Source: CAZAGD01 sp049699975 (lineage in GTDB: Bacteria; Desulfobacterota; SM23-61). Taken from it: a stretch of DNA of 11,812 bases. Shown here piece by piece: positions 6,598-11,812 of this stretch (the first letter of the stretch is position 1; every line of letters begins with the position of its first letter). The DNA lies in NCBI GenBank assembly GCA_049699975.1, contig JBNAWB010000109.1, forward strand, positions 1-11,812, read 5' to 3'. Below the pieces are notes generated by a model. The model saw only the letters and a program-made list of their open reading frames with translations. It searched no databases and had not been told where the DNA came from. Made by a program: the position numbers and the translations under genes.

Positions 6598-8433
6598 CTA
6601 AAAGGATAATCCTAATCTCTGCAAAGTCTCGGGAAGCGGAATGCCTCTTTTGTCCCAGCCCCTTAATTGATAATATTCATCGAGCATCTTGTTCAAATCT
6701 TCCTTGGTTATAATTTCTCCGGCTGTAGCTCCGGCGGGAAGAGGTTCAGATAGACGCGGCGGTAAAACATCATCAACTCTATTAACCCCTTCGCGCACAT
6801 TAAATAAACGGCAAAGGTTATAAATGCGTTCGCCAGTTTCTAAAAGGTCGGCTAAAGAAATATCCCAGCCAGTTACTAAAGATAAAGTATCCACCATTCG
6901 TCCTGGCGTAAACGGCCGCCAGGCATTGGTGGGAAACTTACAAATCCCTAAAGAATCGTTCAGAGTGCCAAAATAATCTTGAGTAATTTTTACCATATAA
7001 GGTTTTCCCGCCAGTTGCTTGCGACTCATCGGTTTACTCAAACCCAATTCCGGAAACGGTCCTCCTGGCTCCAGAGCTTCTTCATGGATAATCTGCAGAT
7101 GGCAGCCACCCCGGTTAGCCGTAGCATAAGACAAACCCATCCCCTTTTTTCCCCGCGGATCATGCATAGCCATTTCTAAACCTTTTACCTGTAAAGCCCA
7201 AGCTTCGCTTCCCTGCCCTACTTGAGCAACCGCAGCCTTTAGTCCATCAGCAAGGAGTTTCCCTACGCTACGCCGGAAAGTAATTTCTTCAATTAATTGG
7301 AGAATTTTATCTCCATCTCCCCAGGATAATGGTCGGCCCAAATTTATACCTCGCTCCCAACACTCCATTGCCCAAGCTATACAAGCTCCAGTGGACATAC
7401 TATCTAAACCATAGCGATTGCACAGCTCATGCGCCTTGGCGATTACGGCTGGATCTGTATTAAGCAATAAAGAGCCTAAAGCAGCCACAGTTTCATATTG
7501 GGGGCCACCGTATTTTCCGGAAATTTTAAATGGTGTTGCCATTTCTACTATTGGTCGGCAAAATATGGGGCAGTTTGGACAGGTGTATCTTTTAGTTAAA
7601 ATAGCTTTATTAAATGCTTCACTTTCTAACCTTTCGCCCCCTTCTATAGTTCCTTGTTGAAAGTTTTTGGTCGGCAGGATTCCAAAATTCTGCAGAGGAG
7701 TAAGATTATTCCAAGTACCATACCGGGTAAGAGTTCCGCAACTGGGATTCTCCTTAATTTCTTTAATTATCTGTCTCGTCAATTTAATAAGCTCAGAGCG
7801 GTGGGCCACATTAATTTTTCCGCTTCCCTTAACAGCAATTGCTTTGAGGTTTTTAGCTCCCATTACGCAACCCATGCCTGTTCGCCCGGCAACGAAATGA
7901 AGCTCACTTATAGCGGCAGCATATTTGACCAAATTCTCTCCCGCAGGACCTATAGTTAAGACTTTAGCCTGGCCGGTTTCCTTTAATATAGCTTCCTGAG
8001 CTGGTCCCGTTTCTAACCCCCAAAGAAATTGGCCATCTTTTATTTCCACCTTCTGGTCGTTAATGTATAAATAAATGGGTTGGTTTGATTTTCCTTCTAC
8101 GACTATGGCATCATAACCTGCTTTCTTAAGTTCAATCCCGAAACTTCCTCCAAATACCGAATCACCCCATAAACCCGTTAAGGGAGATTTGCTGGCGATT
8201 AAAGTTTTATTGGCGGCTAAAGCAGGAGTCCCCAAGAGAGCTCCAGGAGCAATTACTAATTTATTATCTGGGCTTAATGGGTCCACCTTCTCGGACAATT
8301 CCTGATAAAGAATTTTAGCGGCCAGGCCTCTACCCCCTAAAAATTTTTTGAATTCTTCTTCTTTAATATCTTCTTTTTTAATATCACCAGAAGTCAAATT
8401 AATTCTCAGTAATTTTCCCGCAAAACCAAACAT
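6598..8433 (-). CDS. Aldehyde ferredoxin oxidoreductase (tungsten/molybdenum bis-pterin enzyme)
   Basis: Oxidises aldehydes to carboxylates with ferredoxin as electron acceptor (or the reverse), using a tungsto- or molybdo-bispterin and one [4Fe-4S] cluster; cytoplasmic. The 611-residue length is typical. Residues 1-15 (MFGFAGKLLRINLTS) and FLGGRGLAAKIL (31-42) are the family's N-terminal pterin-binding signature. The cluster ligands are Cys285, Cys288 and Cys292 (CPNCPIFC) and Cys498 in DSLGIC (D-x-x-G-x-C). No truncation or lost ligand is seen. The start is supported by GGAGG at 8441-8445, seven bases before the ATG. It is the first gene of the minus-strand cluster that continues with the ADP-ribosylglycohydrolase and the UGSC selenoprotein. 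No ferredoxin, NADH-linked AOR subunit or tungstate transporter gene is in the window. The aldehyde substrate cannot be deduced. Confidence 0.95.
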   Translation of the reverse strand: MFGFAGKLLRINLTSGDIKKEDIKEEEFKKFLGGRGLAAKILYQELSEKVDPLSPDNKLVIAPGALLGTPALAANKTLIASKSPLTGLWGDSVFGGSFGIELKKAGYDAIVVEGKSNQPIYLYINDQKVEIKDGQFLWGLETGPAQEAILKETGQAKVLTIGPAGENLVKYAAAISELHFVAGRTGMGCVMGAKNLKAIAVKGSGKINVAHRSELIKLTRQIIKEIKENPSCGTLTRYGTWNNLTPLQNFGILPTKNFQQGTIEGGERLESEAFNKAILTKRYTCPNCPIFCRPIVEMATPFKISGKYGGPQYETVAALGSLLLNTDPAVIAKAHELCNRYGLDSMSTGACIAWAMECWERGINLGRPLSWGDGDKILQLIEEITFRRSVGKLLADGLKAAVAQVGQGSEAWALQVKGLEMAMHDPRGKKGMGLSYATANRGGCHLQIIHEEALEPGGPFPELGLSKPMSRKQLAGKPYMVKITQDYFGTLNDSLGICKFPTNAWRPFTPGRMVDTLSLVTGWDISLADLLETGERIYNLCRLFNVREGVNRVDDVLPPRLSEPLPAGATAGEIITKEDLNKMLDEYYQLRGWDKRGIPLPETLQRLGLSF

Positions 8434-8445
8434 TTATTTTCCTCC

Positions 8446-8679
8446 GTTGAAAAATTGCTTTTTTAATATTGGGTATACTTTTAGCACATATCTTTAAAAA
8501 TTGCATCAACTGCGGTGTCTTCCCTTATGACAAATAAGGCGTGGCGCCGCATCTTGGCTTAAAAGAAGGATATTCGGAAGTCTATTCTGTATATGCTATT
8601 CCTTTGGCTCCTCACTTCGGTACGGGTCGATTCCGAAATTCTCGCCTGGCCGAGTTTTAGAGACTCTCTCCGTTGAGAC
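8446..8679. other. Intergenic stretch upstream of AOR, no gene seen
   Basis: This stretch should hold the AOR promoter on the minus strand, but I see no -35/-10 pair with acceptable spacing. A 61-codon open frame (8559-8744, minus) overlaps the dispersed repeat and has no protein-like character, so it is not annotated. Confidence 0.5.
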
Positions 8680-8812
8680 TGTGTCGCCCCCTCTTTCTGG
8701 TCATGGCGAGCGACCCCGCACTTGTTGCGGGGAAGTGTGGCCATCTCTTTAACTTCAAGGTGTTACGAGATCGCCACGGTCGCTCCGCTCCCTCGCGATG
8801 ACATTAGGACAC
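8680..8812. repeat. Dispersed repeat, copy B (partner at 571-703)
   Basis: Same-orientation copy of the 133-bp element at 571-703, aligned without gaps at about 78% identity. It contains a hairpin with a seven-pair stem, CCCCGCA/TGCGGGG (8714-8720 with 8726-8732, loop CTTGT). The GAGCGACC at 8708-8715 is answered by its complement GGTCGCTC at 8778-8785, so the element can fold on itself. It is non-coding. Confidence 0.75.
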
Positions 8813-8882
8813 AGGCGAAGAGGAAGCGGGGATTAAAAGTATTTTGCCACAGAGGATAAAGAGATCACCGAGAATTTAAAGG

Positions 8883-8930
8883 TAACCCCTCCTTCCTCCC
8901 CTTAATTTAAGGGGAGGTTAGGTGGGGTTA
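8883..8930. repeat. 48-bp imperfect palindrome (MITE-like)
   Basis: The centre is a perfect 11-bp inverted repeat, CCTCCCCTTAA / TTAAGGGGAGG (8894-8904 and 8906-8916). The inversion extends to outer arms TAACCCC (8883-8889) and GGGGTTA (8924-8930), with small mismatches between. The CCCC/TTAA/GGGG palindrome is a type of interspersed repeat seen in many bacterial genomes. No transposase is encoded. It could also terminate transcription weakly on either strand, but no U-tract follows. Confidence 0.7.
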
Positions 8931-8961
8931 AAGAATTTGCCAAATAGGAGAGTGGAAACTG

Positions 8962-9028
8962 TAGGGCAAGGGTTCATCCTTGGTTCATCCCTGGCCGCAT
9001 TTTCGGCAAGCCCTAAAGGCTTGCCCTA
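8962..9028. repeat. Nested inverted repeat with internal direct repeat
   Basis: An outer inverted pair, TAGGGCAAG (8962-8970) and CTTGCCCTA (9020-9028), encloses a strong hairpin, GGCAAGCC-CTAAA-GGCTTGCC (9005-9025). Between them GGTTCATCC occurs twice (8971-8979 and 8982-8990). This is a compact mobile-repeat-like structure next to the palindrome at 8883-8930, with no coding potential. Confidence 0.65.
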
Positions 9029-9170
9029 GGTTTTATCCTTAATCACTAAGGGACCGCCACCTAGGGCAAATAATAAATTAATCTGGCATATACTTTTTTA
9101 CTCTTATCAAATGTGAGTCGAACTTGCTTAACAAAATTTAAAGAGCATAGCTGGAGGGAAAGATTAAAAC

Positions 9171-9187
9171 TATTAGACGGTCTAATA
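9171..9187. promoter_or_regulatory. Candidate operator TATTAGAC-G-GTCTAATA
   Basis: A perfect 17-bp palindrome (8-bp arms, one central base) ends 9 bp upstream of the -35 box of the candidate promoter at 9197-9225. Dimeric one-component regulators such as TetR- or GntR-family proteins bind sites of this kind. A partial half-site, TTGTCTAA (9197-9204), follows and overlaps the -35 box. The regulator is not in this window and its family is not determined. Confidence 0.5.
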
Positions 9188-9196
9188 ATCTCCCTA

Positions 9197-9225
9197 TTGT
9201 CTAAAATCAAAATAAGCTGTATATT
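9197..9225 (+). promoter_or_regulatory. Candidate promoter of the MDH2/LDH2-family dehydrogenase
   Basis: TTGTCT (9197-9202, four of six consensus bases) and TATATT (9220-9225, five of six) are separated by exactly 17 bp. Transcription would begin near 9232, giving a leader of about 40 nt before the ATG at 9274. Confidence 0.45.
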
Positions 9226-9273
9226 TCATCAGTGATTAGTTGGAAAAAATATAACCAAAGGTGGAGGTTATCG

Positions 9274-10323
9274 ATGCCAAATTTGCAAGCAGAGGAAATT
9301 GAAAAAATTGCTTTTCATCTTTTATGTGCGGCGGGAGCCCCAGAAGAACATAGCCAAATCGTTGCTCAACATTTAATGGATAATAATTTGGCTGGGCACG
9401 ACTCTCATGGAATAATTCGGATCATTCAATACTTGCGGCAGATAAAAGAAGGAGTGATCATCCCCCAGGCTAAACCGGAAATAATTTTTGAGGCGGCAAG
9501 CACGGCGCAGGTTGATGGTCATTATGGATTTGGGCAAGTGGCGGCTAAATTCTCGACCGAATTGGCTATAAAAAAGGCTAAAGAACAAGGAGTGAGTTGT
9601 GTCAGTGTGCGCAATTTGGGCCATATTGGCCGGCTGGGAGCTTACACCGAAATGGCAGCGGAGGCAGGGTGCGCTGCCATTCTATTCTGCGGCACCGGCG
9701 GTCAAGTCCCTTATCAAGCTCCTTTTGGCGGTACGCAAAGGAAACTGGGGACCAATCCTATAGCAATAGCTTTTCCTGGTATGACAGAAGAAATATTTAG
9801 TTCAGATTTTGCTACCTCAGTCTGTGCTGAGGGTAAGCTCAGAGTATATTTGGCGCGGGGAAGCAAAGTACCCGAAGGATGGATTCTCGACAAAGATGGA
9901 CGGCCCAGTATTAATCCTAAAGATTTTTATGATGGCGGAACTATTCTGCCCCTTGGTGGTTCAGTAGGTCATAAAGGATATTGTTTAGCTTTCATGACGG
10001 ACCTTCTGGCCAGTGTCTTATCTGGTAACGGTTTCCCAGGAAAACCTAATAGGCAATTTAGCAATGGCTCTCTCATTATAGTCATAGATATCGAAAAATT
10101 TGTCCCTTTAACCACGGCCATGAAAGAGGCCTCTTTGATGGCCAATTTCATCAAAGACACTCCCCTGGCGGAAGGCTTCACGCAGGTCTATTATCCGGGA
10201 GAAAAAGAGACCATAAGCAGAAGACGGCGCCGGCAGGAGGGCATTGAAATAGAAGAAGAAACATGGAGGCAGATTAAAAATTTAATCCAAGAATATAAGG
10301 TAACTGAGAAATTAAATATGTAA
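9274..10323 (+). CDS. Malate/L-lactate dehydrogenase (MDH2/LDH2) family oxidoreductase
   Basis: NAD(P)-dependent oxidoreductase of the Ldh2/MDH2 family (unrelated in fold to classical MDH/LDH). It interconverts a 2-hydroxy acid and a 2-oxo acid; family members act on malate, lactate, ureidoglycolate, sulfolactate, 2,3-diketogulonate and others. With this start the product is 349 residues, normal for the family. Visible signatures are GHDSHGI (residues 41-47, with a catalytic-type His), NLGHIGRLGAY (114-124, His117), KLGTNPIAIA (157-166), FATSVCAEGKLR (about 179-190) and GHKGYCLAFM (232-241). I chose the ATG at 9274 because GGAGG (9263-9267) stands six bases before it. A GTG 14 codons upstream (9232) has no ribosome site and falls at the predicted transcription start. 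It is divergent from AOR and convergent with the crotonase gene, ending 10 bp from it. The substrate is not predictable. Confidence 0.92.
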   Translation: MPNLQAEEIEKIAFHLLCAAGAPEEHSQIVAQHLMDNNLAGHDSHGIIRIIQYLRQIKEGVIIPQAKPEIIFEAASTAQVDGHYGFGQVAAKFSTELAIKKAKEQGVSCVSVRNLGHIGRLGAYTEMAAEAGCAAILFCGTGGQVPYQAPFGGTQRKLGTNPIAIAFPGMTEEIFSSDFATSVCAEGKLRVYLARGSKVPEGWILDKDGRPSINPKDFYDGGTILPLGGSVGHKGYCLAFMTDLLASVLSGNGFPGKPNRQFSNGSLIIVIDIEKFVPLTTAMKEASLMANFIKDTPLAEGFTQVYYPGEKETISRRRRRQEGIEIEEETWRQIKNLIQEYKVTEKLNM

Positions 10324-10333
10324 TGGCCAAATA

Positions 10334-11113
10334 TTATTTGCCTTTCCACTGAGGAGTTCGTTTCTGCAGGAAAGCTGAGATTCCCTCTTGGGCATCTTCA
10401 GTAAGGGCGTTGAGGGCCATCATTTCTTGGGCATAAGCGTAAGCTCTTTCCTCTACTGCTTCCACTTGGTTATAAAAAGATTTCTTGCCCAGGGCTAAAG
10501 TAAGCGGACTAGCTTGGGCAATCTGCTGGGCAAGTTGCCAAGTTTCTTCAGCTAAGCTTTCTAAAGGGACCACTTTATTAATTAGACCACAACGTTCAGC
10601 TTCTTGGGCAGTAATTGGTCGACCAGTTAATAACATTTCTAAGGCTTTTTTCCGTCCTATAGCCCTGGAAAGGGGCACCTGCGGAGTATGACAAAAAAGA
10701 CCAATGCGGACTCCTGGGGTGGCAAAACGGGCATTCTCCTCTGCGACAGCCAAATCGCAGGTGGCTACCAGTTGGCAACCGGCAGCGGTAGCCACGCCAT
10801 GAACCTGCGCTATTACCGGCTGCGGGAGATCTCTGATGGCCTGCATCATTTCTGTGCAAGTGGCGAAAATTAGTCGGTAATCAGAAATATCTCGACCAAT
10901 AATTTCCCCAAGATCATGTCCAGCGGAGAAGACTGGTCCTGCGCCTTTGATTATTACCACTCTTATTTCTCTTTGCCCCTTGATCATCTTCAATAAGGAA
11001 ATCATCTCTTGCATCATATTCAAGGAAAGGGCGTTTCTTTTTTCCGGCCTATTGAGCGTTATAAAGCCAATTCCTTCTTTAATTTCAAATTTAATTTCTT
11101 TATATTCATTCAT
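10334..11113 (-). CDS. Enoyl-CoA hydratase/isomerase (crotonase) family protein, ECHDC3-like
   Basis: Crotonase-fold protein of 259 residues, a normal length. The N-terminal ITLNRPEKRNALS (18-30) and the oxyanion-hole segments FSAGHDLGE (62-70) and HGVATAAGCQLVATCDLAVA (105-124) are intact, so acyl-CoA binding is plausible. However, both acid/base glutamates of enoyl-CoA hydratase (Glu144 and Glu164 in the rat enzyme) are replaced, by Gln114 and Gly134 here. The segment ATPGVRIGLFCHTP and the SAGHDL motif match the ECHDC3-like branch, whose bacterial role is poorly defined. Beta-oxidation hydratase activity should therefore not be assumed. It is the third gene of a tight minus-strand group after two small basic proteins. 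Only a weak, distant AGGAA precedes the ATG. It is convergent with the MDH2/LDH2-type gene. Confidence 0.9.
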   Translation of the reverse strand: MNEYKEIKFEIKEGIGFITLNRPEKRNALSLNMMQEMISLLKMIKGQREIRVVIIKGAGPVFSAGHDLGEIIGRDISDYRLIFATCTEMMQAIRDLPQPVIAQVHGVATAAGCQLVATCDLAVAEENARFATPGVRIGLFCHTPQVPLSRAIGRKKALEMLLTGRPITAQEAERCGLINKVVPLESLAEETWQLAQQIAQASPLTLALGKKSFYNQVEAVEERAYAYAQEMMALNALTEDAQEGISAFLQKRTPQWKGK

Positions 11114-11152
11114 GTGCTTTTCTCGCTTCCTTTAATTTTGGGCCGAATATCT

Positions 11153-11317
11153 TTATTTATCTTTTAAGTTTTTGGAAGAGCAAATCCTCTTTAAAAAAAT
11201 CAACTCGGCCTTTGCCTTAGCCCGGTCGTAACCTTTGGGTCCTTTGCGGGACGAGTGAAATTTAGTTGGCTTTGGAGTAGGAATTCTTATTTTTAGGCTT
11301 GGTTTATCTTTTTTCAT
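11153..11317 (-). CDS. Small lysine-rich hypothetical protein (54 aa)
   Basis: An ATG at 11317 opens 54 codons ending in TAA at 11153. The product begins MKKDKPSLKIRIPTPKP and contains HSSRKGPKGYDRAKAKAEL, giving a basic, proline-containing N-terminal half. The ORF fits exactly between the Rho-N-like gene (12 bp upstream) and the crotonase gene (39 bp downstream), on the same strand. The basic PTPKPT / KGYDR pattern recalls short uncharacterised proteins of similar type, but this is only an impression. No clear Shine-Dalgarno is present, so translation may be coupled to the gene before it. Function unknown. Confidence 0.45.
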   Translation of the reverse strand: MKKDKPSLKIRIPTPKPTKFHSSRKGPKGYDRAKAKAELIFLKRICSSKNLKDK

Positions 11318-11329
11318 TAACCAATAAAA

Positions 11330-11659
11330 TTAAGCTGCTTTTTTGGTCAGCCTTTTAAGTCTTTTAATTTTTTTTCTAAGGCGCACTAAATCTTTTTTAT
11401 TTTTTTTAGGCGCTTGGAGAAGTTTTTCTTTTTCCGCTTTCAAGAGGCGAATTTGTTTTTTCAACTCCCCTTTATTCAACTCCGCCTCTTTAACAGCTTT
11501 TTTCTTTGGCTCTTTGGCAGCTTCTCCCCGTGCTTTATATATCGCCGCTAATAACTCTTCCTTCTTCAAGGCATGCACGCCTGTAATTTCCGGGTAGTTT
11601 TGCAGAATATATTCTCTTAATTCTGGAGCGGTCATTTTTTCCAATTCTTTTTCTTCCAT
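11330..11659 (-). CDS. Small Rho-N-domain-like, lysine-rich coiled-coil protein
   Basis: 109 residues. Residues about 4-42 (KELEKMTAPELREYI, then GVHALKKEELLAAI) fit the Rho termination factor N-terminal / SAP-like helical fold, in which L..M...ELRE.....I.GV..LKKEEL is the common pattern. The rest (about 45-109) is extremely Lys/Glu/Arg-rich, with heptad-like leucines (ELKKQIRLLKAEKEKLL, DLVRLRKKIKRLKRL), suggesting a charged helix or coiled coil. A nucleic-acid-binding role is likely but unproven; it is not Rho, as the ATPase domain is absent. AAGGAGG (11668-11674) lies eight bases before the ATG. It leads the minus-strand group with the 54-aa ORF and the crotonase-like gene. Confidence 0.82.
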   Translation of the reverse strand: MEEKELEKMTAPELREYILQNYPEITGVHALKKEELLAAIYKARGEAAKEPKKKAVKEAELNKGELKKQIRLLKAEKEKLLQAPKKNKKDLVRLRKKIKRLKRLTKKAA

Positions 11660-11718
11660 AAACCAGGCCTCCTTAGATTTTATTTATATCCCAAAAATCT
11701 TAGGCAGTTTTCGAAAAT

Positions 11719-11747
11719 CTTTTATCTTAAATTCCCTTAATTGTCAA
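11719..11747 (-). promoter_or_regulatory. Candidate promoter of the Rho-N-like small protein gene
   Basis: On the minus strand a perfect -35 TTGACA (11742-11747) is followed after 17 bp by TAAAAG (11719-11724), four of six bases of the -10 consensus. Transcription would start about 50 nt before the ATG at 11659. The remaining sequence to the window edge shows nothing else. Confidence 0.4.
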
Positions 11748-11812
11748 TTTGGAAATTTACTGACCGTCGATCACTTTTGAAATTCGTACCTACTTCAGGC
11801 GGGAGGGAGAGA

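Noticed and set aside
8559..8744. 61-codon open frame on the minus strand
   Set aside because: It overlaps copy B of the same repeat, has no ribosome site, and looks like translated repeat sequence.
8883..8930. Intrinsic terminator between AOR and the MDH2/LDH2-type gene
   Set aside because: The stem is strong but no T-tract follows on either strand, and both flanking genes point away from it, so there is no transcript to end.
9232..9273. GTG start 14 codons upstream for the MDH2/LDH2-type gene
   Set aside because: No Shine-Dalgarno precedes it, it coincides with the predicted transcription start, and the ATG at 9274 has GGAGG at ideal spacing and fits the family's N-terminus.

Overview
The window looks like part of the chromosome of an anaerobic, Gram-negative-type bacterium. 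The pointers are a tungsten/molybdenum aldehyde ferredoxin oxidoreductase (AOR), a TAXI-type TRAP transporter, a probable selenoprotein of the UGSC family and a small protein with a Rho-N-like domain. This mix is familiar from Desulfobacterota-like and syntrophic anaerobes. That assignment is inference; there is no rRNA or other marker gene here.

Layout. Positions 1-807 are non-coding and AT-rich. They hold a TCGACAA/TTGTCGA palindrome cluster, a strong sigma70-like promoter candidate (444-474) and one copy of a dispersed repeat (571-703). On the + strand follow a TAXI solute-binding protein (808-1794) and its fused TRAP permease (1899-3784). The permease is broken by an apparent one-base loss near 2720. 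Convergent to it, overlapping by 4 bp, is a minus-strand cluster read 8433 to 3781: AOR (6598-8433), an ADP-ribosylglycohydrolase-family protein (5619-6512) and a UGSC-family protein (3781-5586). The UGSC gene contains an in-frame TGA at 5242-5244, best read as selenocysteine, with a matching hairpin immediately downstream. Simple gene calling would split it into a 114-aa and a 470-aa protein.

Positions 8446-9273 are an intergenic region between divergent genes, rich in repeats: the second copy of the dispersed repeat, a long CCCCTTAA palindrome and a nested GGCAAGCC hairpin. It ends in a 17-bp perfect palindrome and a candidate promoter for a malate/L-lactate dehydrogenase-family (MDH2/LDH2) oxidoreductase (9274-10323). 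Convergent to that gene is a second minus-strand cluster, read 11659 to 10334: a Rho-N-like lysine-rich small protein, a 54-codon lysine-rich small ORF, and a crotonase-fold protein of ECHDC3 type that lacks both classical hydratase glutamates.

Working together (inference): the TAXI-TRAP system would import an organic acid. The MDH2/LDH2-type enzyme could oxidise a 2-hydroxy acid, AOR could interconvert an aldehyde and a carboxylate, and the UGSC selenoprotein would be an undefined redox enzyme made with AOR. The main item of interest is this selenoprotein and its AOR and ADP-ribosylglycohydrolase neighbours.
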